Below are positions 55,125 through 64,000 of a stretch of 64,000 bases of DNA, piece by piece. Location: assembly GCF_000364165.2 (NCBI RefSeq), contig NZ_CP097810.1:620001-684000 (forward strand). Direction: 5' to 3'. The stretch's first letter is position 1, and every line of letters begins with the position of its first letter. A program made the position numbers and the translations under genes. Origin of the DNA: Clostridium sp. MD294. GTDB lineage: Bacteria > Bacillota > Clostridia > Lachnospirales > Anaerotignaceae. The notes beneath the pieces are model-generated. The model had not been told where the DNA came from and did no database searches. It saw only the letters and a list, made by a program, of their open reading frames with translations.

Positions 55125-55937
55125 TTATTTTCTTCTAGCAATCCATTTATCTTTTTCCAGTACAGCATCAAATGCTTTTACAAGCGTACTTTCAAAACCA
55201 TTTTCTTGTAAAGCACAAATGCCTTCTATTGTTGTACCACCTGGAGAACATACTTGATCTATTAATTCCCAAGGGTGTTCTCCACTTTCTAATATCATTT
55301 TTGCACTACCTAAAACAGTTTGTGCTGTAATTTCTAATGCTTGCTTTTTAGGCATACCCGCTTTTAATGCTGCTGTTGATAAAGCATCTATATACAAATA
55401 AGCAAATGCAACAGAAGCTCCCCCTATTACACTAAACATAGAAAACTGTTGTTCTGCAATTTCCAATACAGTGCCTATTGTAGCAAACATATCTTTTGCT
55501 GTTTGAAACTGCTGTTCTGTTACTACATCATTTTTACATATGCCTGTTGTAGATGCCCCAATTTTGCCGTTGATATTTGGCATTACTCTCACAATAGCTG
55601 TATCTTCTCCCAAAAAAGAAGCAATATATTCTAATTTTTTCCCTGCTGCAATGGATATTACAAGAGTTTTTTTATTTTTTATATATTGTTTTATATCAGG
55701 CAAAATTTCTGCTAATACATTCGGCTTTACCCCCAATACTAACACATCTGAATGTTGTATTACTTCTTGTGCTGTTTTGCAATACTGTGCACCACATTGT
55801 TCTGCTAACTTTTCTGCTGTAACGCCGGATTTGCTTGTAATATAAATACAATTTCCATTATAACTTTTTGTACCTATTGTCATACCTTTTACAATAGCAC
55901 TTACCATATTGCCTGCACCTATAAAACCAAAGTTCAT
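55125..55937 (-). CDS. proC: pyrroline-5-carboxylate reductase ProC
   Basis: About 270 residues from MNFGFIGAGNM at 55937, with GGAGG 7 nt upstream. The 55958 frame includes the ribosome site. It makes proline from pyrroline-5-carboxylate with NAD(P)H. The Rossmann motif is GFIGAGNM. C-terminal family signature is ALEITAQTVLGSAKMI with SPGGTTIEGI near residue 230. Monocistronic, with its own terminator. Confidence 0.95.
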   Translation of the reverse strand: MNFGFIGAGNMVSAIVKGMTIGTKSYNGNCIYITSKSGVTAEKLAEQCGAQYCKTAQEVIQHSDVLVLGVKPNVLAEILPDIKQYIKNKKTLVISIAAGKKLEYIASFLGEDTAIVRVMPNINGKIGASTTGICKNDVVTEQQFQTAKDMFATIGTVLEIAEQQFSMFSVIGGASVAFAYLYIDALSTAALKAGMPKKQALEITAQTVLGSAKMILESGEHPWELIDQVCSPGGTTIEGICALQENGFESTLVKAFDAVLEKDKWIARRK

Positions 55938-56168
55938 ATCATTACCTCCTTTTATCAACCAATATAAAAATACACTGTATACTATGTTGTAATTTATTTT
56001 ATCACTTTTTTATTTTTTAAAAAAGAAATTTTTTATTTTTTATATATTTGTGGTAGACTGTTATTAATATATAAATATAAAAATACTACTGTTTTAAAAA
56101 AATTATATAAAATTAGTATGATTAAAACAGCAAATAAAATTATTTTTTAATATAAAAGGAGGACTATT

Positions 56169-57452
56169 ATGCAAAATCAATATCGTTTTGAAACATTACA
56201 ACTTCATGCAGGACAAGAAACTGCTGACCCTACAACACATTCCCGTGCTGTACCAATTTATCAAACAACTTCTTATGTATTTGACAACTGTCAACATGGT
56301 GCTGATTTATTTGCTTTAAAACAAGAGGGTAATATATATAGCCGTATGATGAACCCTACTACAGATGTTTTTGAAGCTCGTATCAATGCTTTAGAAGGTG
56401 GTGTTGGTGCACTTGCTTTATCTTCTGGTTCTGCTGCTGTTACTTGTGCAATACAAAACATAACAAAATTAGGTGACCACATTGTTTCTGCAAATACGCT
56501 CTATGGTGGTACATACAATCTTTTTGCTCACACATTACCTAAATATGGTGTTACAACTACTTTTGTTAATCCAGATGATGTTTCTAATTTTGAAAAGGCA
56601 ATACAATCAAATACAAAATTAGTATATATCGAAGCAATAGGAAATCCTAATGCTAGTATGATTGATATTGAAAAAGTTGCTGAGATTGCTCATTCACACA
56701 ATATTCCTCTTATTGTAGACAGTACATTTGCCACACCTTATTTATTAAGGCCATTTGAGTATGGTGCAGACATTGTAGTGCATTCTGCTACAAAATTTAT
56801 AGGTGGTCATGGCACTTCTATAGGTGGTGTGATAGTAGATAGCGGTAATTTTGATTGGGAAGCAAGCGGAAAATTTCAACACTTAGTAGAGCCTGACCCT
56901 TGTTATCATGGTACTAGCTTTACACAATTTGCAGGAAAAGCTGCTTATATTACAAGAGCAAGAGTGGTATTGCTTCGTGACACAGGTGCTTGTTTAAGTC
57001 CTTTTCATTCTTTTTTGTTTTTGCAAGGACTGGAAACACTTTCTTTACGTGTAGAGCGTCATGTAGAAAATACATTAAAAGTTGTGGAATATCTTTCAAA
57101 ACACCCAAAAGTTGCAAAAGTAAATCACCCTTCATTGCCTGACAGTCCTTACCATGAACTGTATCAAAAATATTTACCAAAGGGTGGAGCTTCTATATTT
57201 ACCATAGAAACAAAAGGCACAAGAGAAGATGCAAACCGTTTTGTGGATAATTTAAAACTGTTTTCTCTTTTAGCAAATGTTGCAGACGTAAAATCTCTTG
57301 TTATCAATCCAGCAGGTACAACACATTCTCAAATGACAGATGAGGAATTAGCAGCTTCAGGTATTTCTCCAACAACAATACGTCTTTCTATTGGTACAGA
57401 ACATATTGATGATATTATTGCAGATTTAGAACAGGCTTTTGAAAAAATGTAA
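56169..57452 (+). CDS. metY: O-acetylhomoserine sulfhydrylase-type PLP enzyme
   Basis: A 427-residue Cys/Met-metabolism PLP enzyme. It starts RFETLQLHAGQ, typical of O-acetyl-L-homoserine aminocarboxypropyltransferases, which make homocysteine from sulfide. PLP lysine lies in HSATKFIGGHGTSIGG near residue 208. YSRMMNPTTDVFEARI and SSGSAAVTCAIQN bind the cofactor, and NPAGTTHSQMTDEELAASGI near 385 is the C-terminal signature. AGGAGG is upstream of the ATG. Followed by the leu promoter rather than co-transcribed genes. Confidence 0.94.
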   Translation: MQNQYRFETLQLHAGQETADPTTHSRAVPIYQTTSYVFDNCQHGADLFALKQEGNIYSRMMNPTTDVFEARINALEGGVGALALSSGSAAVTCAIQNITKLGDHIVSANTLYGGTYNLFAHTLPKYGVTTTFVNPDDVSNFEKAIQSNTKLVYIEAIGNPNASMIDIEKVAEIAHSHNIPLIVDSTFATPYLLRPFEYGADIVVHSATKFIGGHGTSIGGVIVDSGNFDWEASGKFQHLVEPDPCYHGTSFTQFAGKAAYITRARVVLLRDTGACLSPFHSFLFLQGLETLSLRVERHVENTLKVVEYLSKHPKVAKVNHPSLPDSPYHELYQKYLPKGGASIFTIETKGTREDANRFVDNLKLFSLLANVADVKSLVINPAGTTHSQMTDEELAASGISPTTIRLSIGTEHIDDIIADLEQAFEKM

Positions 57453-57486
57453 ATGCTAATTTTTAATAAAAAATAAAAAAAAGTCG

Positions 57487-57515
57487 TTGACAGATAATTT
57501 ATTTTGTGTTACATT
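57487..57515 (+). promoter_or_regulatory. leu operon promoter
   Basis: TTGACA (57487-57492), 17 bp, TACATT (57510-57515), 36 nt before the T-box leader core. Confidence 0.75.
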
Positions 57516-57550
57516 TATTTTCAACAAAAAGTATATAAATAAAAACACAG

Positions 57551-57815
57551 TGATAAGAAGTAGTAGGTTTTTGAAACGATACAGAGAGTTATCGGTTGGT
57601 GTGAGATAACAAGATGGATAAAACTGAACTGGTCTTGGAGTGGTTCGCTGAACAGTAGTAGGCGATAACGTATGTTCCCCGTTACAGGAACAGGATATTA
57701 GGTTATACCAGTATCTGTATGAGGGTATCCCTTTTTAGGGGATAAATTAGAAGTGGTACCGTGGAAGGAATATGCCTTTCATCTTCTTTAATATAAGAAG
57801 ATGAAAGGCTTTTTT
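57551..57815 (+). ncRNA. T-box leader, probably tRNA-Leu responsive
   Basis: Contains the AGAGAGTTATCGG Stem I start near 57583, the T-box AGAAGTGGTACCGTGG at 57749-57764, and a perfect 15-bp terminator GCCTTTCATCTTCTT / AAGAAGATGAAAGGC (57774-57788 / 57795-57809) with T6. Leu codons CTG and CTT lie in the presumed specifier region (GAACTGGTCTTGG near 57627-57639). I cannot say which is read. Leucine specificity rests on the leuA-leuCDB genes behind it. Confidence 0.93.
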
Positions 57816-57866
57816 AATATATTTTATAATATAGCATTTTATTTCACTAAAGGAGAGTAATATAAT

Positions 57867-59540
57867 ATGAAAAATTATAACAGATACCAAGTGTATCCCA
57901 CAGTAAATTTAAAAGACAGAACATGGCCAAATCAAAAAATTACAAAAGCACCTATGTGGTGTAGTGTTGACTTGCGTGATGGCAATCAAGCATTGATTAC
58001 CCCTATGGGATTAAATCAAAAACTGCAATTTTTTCAATTTTTGGTAGACATGGGATTTAAAACGATAGAAATTGGTTTTCCTGCTGCTTCTGAAACAGAA
58101 TATGAATTTACAAGAGCACTGATTGACCAAAATTTAATTCCTGACGATGTTACAATACAGGTTTTGACACAATCCAGGGCAAAAATTATTGAAAAAACAT
58201 TTTCTGCTTTAACAGGTGCTAAAAATGCCATTGTGCATTTATATAATTCTACTTCTACATTGCAAAGAGAAGTTGTTTTCGGCAATTCCAAACAAGAAAC
58301 TATTGATTTAGCTGTATTTGGTGCAAAAATGATGAATGACATTGCTGGACAGTATACAGAAACAAATTTTACATTTGAGTATTCTCCAGAAAGTTTTACA
58401 GGAACAGAAATGGATTTTGCCGCAGAAATTTGTAATGCTGTAATAGATGTGTGGAAACCAACACCAGAACATAAAGCAATTATCAATTTGCCTTCTACAG
58501 TAGAAATGACATCTCCAAATGTTTATGCTGACCAAATTGAGTATATGTGTCGCAATTTAAAAAATAGAGAAAGCATTTTAGTAAGTCTTCATGCACATAA
58601 TGATAGAGGCTGTGCTGTTGCTGCATCTGAATTAGGATTGATGGCTGGTGCAGACAGAGTAGAAGGTACATTATTTGGAAATGGTGAAAGAACAGGTAAT
58701 GCTGATATTTTAACAATAGGTATGAATATGTTTACACAAGGTGTTGACCCAGAATTAGACTTTACACATATGAATGATATTGTAAGCATTTATGAAGACT
58801 CCACACAAATGAATGTACATCCTCGTCATCCTTATGCTGGAGAATTGGTATTTACTGCTTTTTCTGGTTCTCATCAAGATGCTATTAGAAAAGGTATGAC
58901 AGCAATGAAAACACACCCAGAGCATTGGGAAGTACCTTATTTACCTCTTGACCCTAAAGATGTTGGCAGAAGTTATGACCCTATTATCAGAATTAATAGT
59001 CAGTCTGGCAAAGGTGGCGTAACATTTATATTAGAACAAAATTATGGTTTGTATCTTCCAAAGGCATTCCAAAGAAATGCAGGAGATGTTATTACAGGTG
59101 TTTCAGATGAATTACAGTCTGAATTAACACCAGAACAAATTTATGATGTATTCCAAAAAGAATATATTGATATTAGAACACCATTACAATTAAATTATTA
59201 TAAAACACAAAGTGTTGACCAAGATTGGGATTTAGTTTCTATTGCAGCAGAAATTGAATTCAAAGGCAAAAAATATTATATTGAAGGAGAAGGCAATGGT
59301 GTTGTATCTGCCTTTTGTCATGCAATAGAAGAAATTATTGGCATACCAGTAGATATATTGGACTATAGAGGACATTCTATGGAATATGGTACAAAAGCAA
59401 GAGCTATTTCTTATATTGAAGCAAGAGGAAAAGATGGTAAAAAATATTATGGTGCAGGTACTTCAAGCAGTGTAGGAAAATCTTCATTGCGTGCCGTAGT
59501 CAGCACAGTAAATAAAATGTTAACGGCTGCTGAAGCTTAA
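57867..59540 (+). CDS. leuA: 2-isopropylmalate synthase LeuA
   Basis: A 557-residue enzyme of the longer LeuA subtype (begins KNYNRYQVYPTVNLKDRTWP). It condenses acetyl-CoA with 2-oxoisovalerate, the first step of leucine synthesis. Metal- and substrate-site motifs are SVDLRDGNQALI near residue 32, LHAHNDRGCAVAASELG near 242 and GNGERTGNAD near 270. The C-terminal regulatory domain (about 420-557) carries leucine feedback control in the family. First gene behind the T-box. Confidence 0.95.
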   Translation: MKNYNRYQVYPTVNLKDRTWPNQKITKAPMWCSVDLRDGNQALITPMGLNQKLQFFQFLVDMGFKTIEIGFPAASETEYEFTRALIDQNLIPDDVTIQVLTQSRAKIIEKTFSALTGAKNAIVHLYNSTSTLQREVVFGNSKQETIDLAVFGAKMMNDIAGQYTETNFTFEYSPESFTGTEMDFAAEICNAVIDVWKPTPEHKAIINLPSTVEMTSPNVYADQIEYMCRNLKNRESILVSLHAHNDRGCAVAASELGLMAGADRVEGTLFGNGERTGNADILTIGMNMFTQGVDPELDFTHMNDIVSIYEDSTQMNVHPRHPYAGELVFTAFSGSHQDAIRKGMTAMKTHPEHWEVPYLPLDPKDVGRSYDPIIRINSQSGKGGVTFILEQNYGLYLPKAFQRNAGDVITGVSDELQSELTPEQIYDVFQKEYIDIRTPLQLNYYKTQSVDQDWDLVSIAAEIEFKGKKYYIEGEGNGVVSAFCHAIEEIIGIPVDILDYRGHSMEYGTKARAISYIEARGKDGKKYYGAGTSSSVGKSSLRAVVSTVNKMLTAAEA

Positions 59541-59565
59541 TGATTAGGGCATTGCCCTAATCATT
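59539..59565 (+). repeat. perfect 12-bp hairpin at the leuA stop codon
   Basis: AATGATTAGGGC / GCCCTAATCATT with a 3-nt loop, starting in the TAA stop. Only a weak T-run follows after 8 nt, so partial termination or mRNA processing between leuA and the next genes is more likely than full termination. Confidence 0.65.
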
Positions 59566-59624
59566 TCAAAAATTTTTAAAACAAACAATATTTCATACTA
59601 TATCACTATAGTTTTGGAGGTAAT

Positions 59625-60068
59625 ATGAAAATTGTTGAAATAAAACAAATAACATTGTTATTATTACAGCAACTATTAGAAATATGGGAAAGTTCTGTAA
59701 AAGCAACACATTTATTTTTATCAGATGATGAAATAGAAAATATTAAAAAATATGTCCCTCAAGCATTAAAAGAAGTACCTTATTTAATCATTGCAGAAAA
59801 TGAGAATGAAACTCCTATTGCTTTTATGGGGATTGATGGGCAAAAATTAGAAATGTTGTTTGTTTCAAATGGACAAAGAGGAAAAGGAATTGGTAAAAGG
59901 CTAATAGAATATGGCATTGAAATTCATTTTATTAACGAACTGGCTGTAAATGAACAAAATCCATTCGCCAAAAGCTTTTACGAACATATGGGATTTCAAG
60001 TATATAAAAGAAGTAATTATGATGAACAAGGAAATCCCTATCCTCTTTTATATATGAAACGAATATAG
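59625..60068 (+). CDS. GNAT-family acetyltransferase inside the leu operon
   Basis: A 147-residue GNAT protein. The acetyl-CoA loop is GQRGKGIGKRLIEYG near residues 83-97, with NEQNPFAKSFYEHMGFQVYKRS as the C-terminal Asn/Tyr part. Resembles YjaB/PhnO-like small acetyltransferases that modify small amines. It is placed between leuA and leuC on the same strand with GGAGG, so it is likely co-transcribed. A role in leucine synthesis is not known; it may be an insertion passenger. Confidence 0.85.
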   Translation: MKIVEIKQITLLLLQQLLEIWESSVKATHLFLSDDEIENIKKYVPQALKEVPYLIIAENENETPIAFMGIDGQKLEMLFVSNGQRGKGIGKRLIEYGIEIHFINELAVNEQNPFAKSFYEHMGFQVYKRSNYDEQGNPYPLLYMKRI

Positions 60069-60115
60069 CAATTTATAAATTGAAACATTTATAATAACAA
60101 AGGAGGTATATTATA

Positions 60116-61381
60116 ATGGGAATGACAATGACACAGAAAATACTTGCTGCACACGCTGGTATGGACTGTGTAAGTGCAGGACAGTTAATACAATCAAAAT
60201 TAGATATTGTTATGGGAAATGATATTACAACTGCTGTAGCAATACCAGAATTTAAAAAAACAGGTGCAAAAGAAGTATTTGATAAAGACAAAGTTGTAGT
60301 AGTATTAGACCATTTTACACCAAATAAAGACATTAAAGCAGCAGAACAGTGCAAAAGCTGTCGTCAATTTGCTTATGATACCAATATTAAAAACTTTTTT
60401 GATGTAGGAGAAGTAGGTATTGAACACGCATTGCTTCCAGAAAAAGGTATTGTTGTACCTGGTGATGTAATTATTGGTGCAGATAGCCACACTTGTACTT
60501 ATGGTGCATTAGGTGCTTTTTCAACAGGTATAGGCAGCACAGATATGGCAATTGGTATGGCAACAGGAGAATGTTGGTTTAAAGTGCCTTCTGCTATTAA
60601 ATTTAATATTGTTGGTAAACCTTCTAAATATGTTAGTGGGAAAGATGTGATATTGCATATTATAGGAATGATTGGTGTAGATGGTGCATTATATAAATCA
60701 ATGGAATTTACAGGAGAAGGTATTAAAGAGCTTTCTATGGATGATAGATTTACCATTGCAAATATGGCGATTGAAGCAGGTGCAAAAAATGGTATTTTCC
60801 CAGTAGATGAATTAACCATTGCTTATACAAAAGAGCATTCCACAAAACCATATACAGTATATGAAGCAGATGCCGATGCAGTATATGATGAAGAATATAC
60901 CATTGATTTGAGTACACTTCGTCCTACTATAGCATTTCCTCATTTGCCAGAAAACACTAAAACAGTTGATGAGGCTGGAGAAGTAAAAATTGACCAAGTT
61001 GTTATTGGTTCTTGTACAAACGGCAGATTTTCAGATATGAAAATTGCCGCAGATATATTAAGGGGCAAAAAAGTAGCAAAAGGTGTTAGAACAATTATTA
61101 TTCCTGCTACACAAAAAATTTATTTAGATTGTGTAAAAGCAGGCTATGTTGAAGATTTTATAAATGCTGGAGCAATATTTTCCACACCAACTTGTGGACC
61201 ATGTCTTGGCGGTCATATGGGCATTATGGCAGCAGGAGAAAGATGTGTTTCTACAACTAACAGAAATTTTGTAGGACGTATGGGACACGTAGAAAGTGAA
61301 GTATATCTTGCAAGTCCAGCAGTTGCTGCAGCATCTGCTATTGCAGGAAAAATTGCAAGTCCAGAAGAATTGGAGGGTTGA
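60116..61381 (+). CDS. leuC: 3-isopropylmalate dehydratase large subunit LeuC
   Basis: A 421-residue aconitase-family subunit of the short LeuC/HacA type. Iron-sulfur cysteines are seen in [10 protein letters not shown] near residue 300 and [10 protein letters not shown] near 361. Other motifs are DHFTPNKD near 68 and [13 protein letters not shown] near 121. The start at 60116 has GGAGG 9 nt upstream; ATGs slightly downstream are alternatives. It isomerises isopropylmalate with LeuD, whose gene starts 3 nt after it. Confidence 0.95.
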   Translation: MGMTMTQKILAAHAGMDCVSAGQLIQSKLDIVMGNDITTAVAIPEFKKTGAKEVFDKDKVVVVLDHFTPNKDIKAAEQCKSCRQFAYDTNIKNFFDVGEVGIEHALLPEKGIVVPGDVIIGADSHTCTYGALGAFSTGIGSTDMAIGMATGECWFKVPSAIKFNIVGKPSKYVSGKDVILHIIGMIGVDGALYKSMEFTGEGIKELSMDDRFTIANMAIEAGAKNGIFPVDELTIAYTKEHSTKPYTVYEADADAVYDEEYTIDLSTLRPTIAFPHLPENTKTVDEAGEVKIDQVVIGSCTNGRFSDMKIAADILRGKKVAKGVRTIIIPATQKIYLDCVKAGYVEDFINAGAIFSTPTCGPCLGGHMGIMAAGERCVSTTNRNFVGRMGHVESEVYLASPAVAAASAIAGKIASPEELEG

Positions 61382-61384
61382 GTT

Positions 61385-61879
61385 GTGGAAGCAAAAGGAA
61401 AAGTATTCAAATATGGCGACAATGTAGACACTGATGTCATTATACCAGCACGTTATTTAAATGTATCCAGTGGCGAAGAACTAGCAAAATATTGTATGAT
61501 TGATATTGACCCTGATTTTGTAAATAATATGAACAAAGGAGATATTATTGTAGCAACAAAAAATTTCGGTTGTGGTTCTTCTAGAGAACATGCACCTCTT
61601 GCTATAAAATGTGCAGGAGTTTCTTGTGTTATTGCAAGCACATTTGCAAGAATATTTTATAGAAATGCTATCAATATTGGTATGCCTATATTAGAATGTG
61701 AAGAAGCAGCAAATGATATTGAAAATGGAAATGAAGTATCTATCAATTTTGATACAGGTGTCATTACAAATATTACGAAAAATAAAACATATCAAGCTCA
61801 GGCTTTTCCAGAATTTATTAAAAAAATTATGGAAGCCGACGGACTTGTACAACAAACTAAAAAGAGATTAGAAAAATAA
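61385..61879 (+). CDS. leuD: 3-isopropylmalate dehydratase small subunit LeuD
   Basis: A 164-residue partner of LeuC, short archaeal/clostridial type. It starts with GTG at 61385, 3 nt past leuC, with TTGGAGGG inside the leuC end. Motifs: [15 protein letters not shown] near residues 13-27, and [15 protein letters not shown] near 60, which places the substrate-binding loop. The swivel domain fills the rest. Confidence 0.95.
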   Translation: MEAKGKVFKYGDNVDTDVIIPARYLNVSSGEELAKYCMIDIDPDFVNNMNKGDIIVATKNFGCGSSREHAPLAIKCAGVSCVIASTFARIFYRNAINIGMPILECEEAANDIENGNEVSINFDTGVITNITKNKTYQAQAFPEFIKKIMEADGLVQQTKKRLEK

Positions 61880-61922
61880 AAATATATTTATTATTAATGT
61901 CTTTTTTAGAAAGGAGAACATT

Positions 61923-62999
61923 ATGGCAGAATTTCATATTGCTGTAGTAGCTGGTGATGGTATAGGCCCAGAAGTAACAGAGCAAGCTATGGCAGCATTA
62001 AATAAAATTGGAGAACAATTTCATCATACATTTCATTTTAACAAAGTATTGGCAGGAGGCTGTGCTATTGATGAAGTAGGAAAATGTCTTCCTGATGAAA
62101 CATTAGAACAGTGCAGAAAAGCAGATTCTGTATTATTAGGTGCAGTAGGAGGGCCTAAATGGGACACTGTAGCAGGTGACCAAAGACCAGAAAAAGCATT
62201 ACTTGGTTTAAGAGAAGGATTAGGACTTTATGCAAATTTACGCCCAGCCATTATACACAAAGCACTTTCTAATGCTTGTCCCCTCAAAGCAGAAATTACA
62301 GGAGATAGTCTTGACATATTAATTGTAAGAGAATTGACAGGCGGTATTTATTTTGGTGAAAAAGGTTATAGAGAAGGAAAATATGGACAAGAAGCATTTG
62401 ATGTAGAAGCATACAGTGAAATGGAAATCAGAAGAATTGCAAAAAATGCTTTTGACGTTGCTATGCAGAGAAACAAAAAAGTAACCAGCGTAGACAAAGC
62501 GAATGTTTTGGAAAGTTCTCGTTACTGGAGAAAAATTGTAACAGAAGTAGCAAAAGCGTATCCAGAAGTAGAACTAAATCATATGTATGTAGACAATGCT
62601 GCTATGCAGTTAGTTAGAAATCCAAAACAATTTGATGTCATTGTAACTTCTAATATATTTGGTGACATTCTTTCTGATGAAGCAAGTATGATTACAGGCT
62701 CTATTGGATTATTACCATCTGCGAGCTTGGGAGAAACTGGAGCAGGTATGTATGAGCCAATACATGGTTCTGCACCAGATATTGCAGGAAAAGATATGGC
62801 AAATCCTATTGCAGCAATACTTTCTACTGCTATGATGTTAAAATATTCTTTTAAATTGGACAAAGAGGCAGAAGCAATAGAAAAAGCAGTTACTTCTGTA
62901 TTAGAAGCTGGTTATAGAACAGCGGACATTATGAGCGAAGGCATGAAAGCAGTTGGCACGAAACAAATGGGAAAATTGATTTGTGATGCTATACAATAG
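61923..62999 (+). CDS. leuB: 3-isopropylmalate dehydrogenase LeuB
   Basis: A 358-residue NAD-dependent oxidative decarboxylase giving 2-oxoisocaproate. Motifs: [12 protein letters not shown] near residue 11, [14 protein letters not shown] near 139, [13 protein letters not shown] near 193, and the metal/NAD signature [19 protein letters not shown] near 243 with [17 protein letters not shown] near 280. AAAGGAG precedes the ATG. Last gene of the leu operon. No clear terminator follows. Confidence 0.96.
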   Translation: MAEFHIAVVAGDGIGPEVTEQAMAALNKIGEQFHHTFHFNKVLAGGCAIDEVGKCLPDETLEQCRKADSVLLGAVGGPKWDTVAGDQRPEKALLGLREGLGLYANLRPAIIHKALSNACPLKAEITGDSLDILIVRELTGGIYFGEKGYREGKYGQEAFDVEAYSEMEIRRIAKNAFDVAMQRNKKVTSVDKANVLESSRYWRKIVTEVAKAYPEVELNHMYVDNAAMQLVRNPKQFDVIVTSNIFGDILSDEASMITGSIGLLPSASLGETGAGMYEPIHGSAPDIAGKDMANPIAAILSTAMMLKYSFKLDKEAEAIEKAVTSVLEAGYRTADIMSEGMKAVGTKQMGKLICDAIQ

Positions 63000-63077
63000 T
63001 ATTGTATAAAAATACATTCTATATTTTTTATTATATTGTTAAAACAAAAAATCTGTTAAATTTTTTTCAAAAAACTA

Positions 63078-63106
63078 TTTACAAATTTTTAAAATAGGTG
63101 TATCAT
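63078..63106 (+). promoter_or_regulatory. rib operon promoter
   Basis: TTTACA (63078-63083), 17 bp, TATCAT (63101-63106), ending about 25 nt before the riboswitch. Confidence 0.7.
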
Positions 63107-63127
63107 AATAAAAAAATTAAATATGAT

Positions 63128-63245
63128 TTTCTTCAGGGCAGGGTGTAATTCCCGACCGGCGGTATAGTCCGCGAGCGAATAGATATTTGCTGACATGGTG
63201 TAATTCCATGACCGACAGTATAGTCTGGAAGGAAGAAGAAAAACA
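63128..63245 (+). ncRNA. FMN riboswitch (RFN element)
   Basis: The conserved RFN blocks are all seen: CAGGGCAGGGTGTAATTCCC, GACCGGCGGTATAGTCCGCGAGCG, a variable stem, GACATGGTGTAATTCCATGACC, and GACAGTATAGTCTGG. The closing stem P1 pairs TTTTCTTC with GAAGAAGAAAA. It controls the downstream rib operon (first gene ribD) by ligand-induced termination. Confidence 0.97.
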
Positions 63246-63300
63246 ATACCATAGTTCTATGTTTTATTTGTGTAGCATAGAATAAATTATATTGTAAATT

Positions 63301-63336
63301 TGCCCTGAAATACATTGTGTGTTTCAGGGTTTTTTA
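63301..63336 (+). terminator. FMN riboswitch terminator
   Basis: CCCTGAAA / TTTCAGGG with an 11-nt loop, then T7. Its 5' arm TGCCCTGAA is complementary to TTCAGGGCA at the start of the riboswitch (63132-63140), a ready antiterminator pairing. Confidence 0.85.
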
Positions 63337-63427
63337 TTATCGTTATAAACATAAAAAGTGTGTCAATATATTTTTTGATATGCTGTTATTTTGTTATAAT
63401 TTTAACGATAATATATTGTATTTTTTT

Positions 63428-63458
63428 GCCCTGTATATTAAATATGCAGGGCTTTTTT
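63428..63458 (+). terminator. second terminator before ribD
   Basis: GCCCTGTATA / TATGCAGGGC then TTTTTT, ending 17 nt before the ribD ATG. Its arms again carry GCCCTG / CAGGGC, the same words as the riboswitch and first terminator. Confidence 0.8.
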
Positions 63459-63475
63459 ATTCGGAGGTATATATT

Positions 63476-64000
63476 ATGGTTTTTATATGTGAAAAATATA
63501 TGAAAAAAGCAATACAGCTTGCACAGCTTGGCAGGGGACACACAAATCCCAATCCTATGGTAGGTGCTGTTATTGTCAAAAATAACAAAATAATAGGAGC
63601 AGGATATCATCAATATTATGGAGGACTCCATGCAGAAAGAGATGCTTTTGCCAATTGTGTAGAAGATCCCTCTGGTGCTGATTTATATGTTACATTAGAG
63701 CCTTGCTGTCATTATGGTAAAACACCTCCTTGTACTGACATTATTATAGAAAAAAATATTAAAAGAGTATTTGTAGGCTCTGATGACCCTAATCCTCTTG
63801 TAGCAGGAAAGGGTATAGAAAAATTAAAGCAAAATGGTATAGAAGTATACACAGGAATATTAAAAGCACAATGTGATGAATTAAATACAATATTTTTTCA
63901 TTATATCAAAACAAAAACGCCTTATGTTGTTATGAAATACGCTATGACGGCAGATGGCAAAATTGCCACTCATACAGGTGATAGCAAATGGATTACATCA
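63476..64000 (+). CDS. ribD: riboflavin deaminase-reductase RibD (3' end outside window)
   Basis: The frame from ATG 63476 (CGGAGG 9 nt upstream) is open to the window edge, 175 codons. The N-terminal deaminase domain is complete: zinc-binding HAERDAF near residue 50 and the PCCHYGKTPPC motif near 75-85, plus NPNPMVGAVIV. The reductase domain begins at PYVVMKYAMTADGKIA near residue 150. The enzyme performs the second and third steps of riboflavin synthesis. First gene after the FMN riboswitch. Confidence 0.95.
   Translation, partial: MVFICEKYMKKAIQLAQLGRGHTNPNPMVGAVIVKNNKIIGAGYHQYYGGLHAERDAFANCVEDPSGADLYVTLEPCCHYGKTPPCTDIIIEKNIKRVFVGSDDPNPLVAGKGIEKLKQNGIEVYTGILKAQCDELNTIFFHYIKTKTPYVVMKYAMTADGKIATHTGDSKWITS

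Overview
The window (about 30% G+C by eye) reads as chromosome of an anaerobic, endospore-forming, flagellated low-GC Firmicute, probably of class Clostridia. The evidence is spoIIID, a BclA/collagen-type spore-surface gene, a flagellin beside csrA, SLH-type surface anchoring, strong AGGAGG ribosome sites with frequent TTG/GTG starts, T-box leaders and an FMN riboswitch. No rRNA, tRNA or CRISPR array was seen. The species cannot be named from the sequence alone.

Layout. 1-3650: leftward arginine operon argC-argJ-(membrane protein)-argJ', with two tandem argJ copies and two candidate ARG boxes at the promoter. 3875-11752: a 2.16-kiloresidue SLH surface protein, then murA. 11819-15496: a motility cluster (sigma-28-type promoter, csrA, flagellin, flagellin lysine methylase fliB) with a divergent XRE regulator. 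16073-19778: small ORFs, an AI-2E-family permease, a C69 dipeptidase and spoIIID. 19910-28095: a collagen-like exosporium gene cut in two by a 6.7-kb serine-recombinase element. 28289-31856: GH26-like, C45-like and GNAT genes. 31938-35244: Trp T-box and trpCBA. 35311-40841: marR, RND pump and a PII gene. 41117-46636: a three-gene ABC system, an unknown gene with a sigma-28-like promoter, and a VanZ-like gene. 46844-54372: mannitol PTS (mtlR, mtlA, mtlD) plus ptsH and ptsI. 54708-57452: a TfoX-N protein, proC and metY. 57487-62999: T-box leader, leuA, a GNAT gene, leuC, leuD, leuB. 63078-64000: FMN riboswitch and the start of ribD.

The most striking object is the split gene. The 5' part (27016-28095, minus) encodes a collagen-like protein whose reading frame runs off the repeat and stops within 36 bases of a recombination core. 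The 3' part (19910-20358, minus) begins in the same Gly-Ala-Thr repeat, has no start codon of its own before the repeat, and carries a BclA-type globular C-terminal domain. Between them lies a large serine recombinase with cargo genes, bounded by inverted 18-bp arms (17/18 identical) and a shared TGTTG core. Joining the halves at the core gives an uninterrupted frame of 348 + 148 codons with Gly-X-Y register kept. With a sigma-K-like promoter on the 5' part, this suggests a skin-like element excised in the mother cell to rebuild a spore-surface gene. Excision and its timing are inference.

Other regulatory logic is visible. csrA and flagellin share an identical 15-nt ribosome-site motif, and the flagellin leader has a GGA-loop hairpin. 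Amino-acid genes use T-boxes, riboflavin genes use an FMN riboswitch with two successive terminators, and several operons contain internal hairpins that could set gene ratios.
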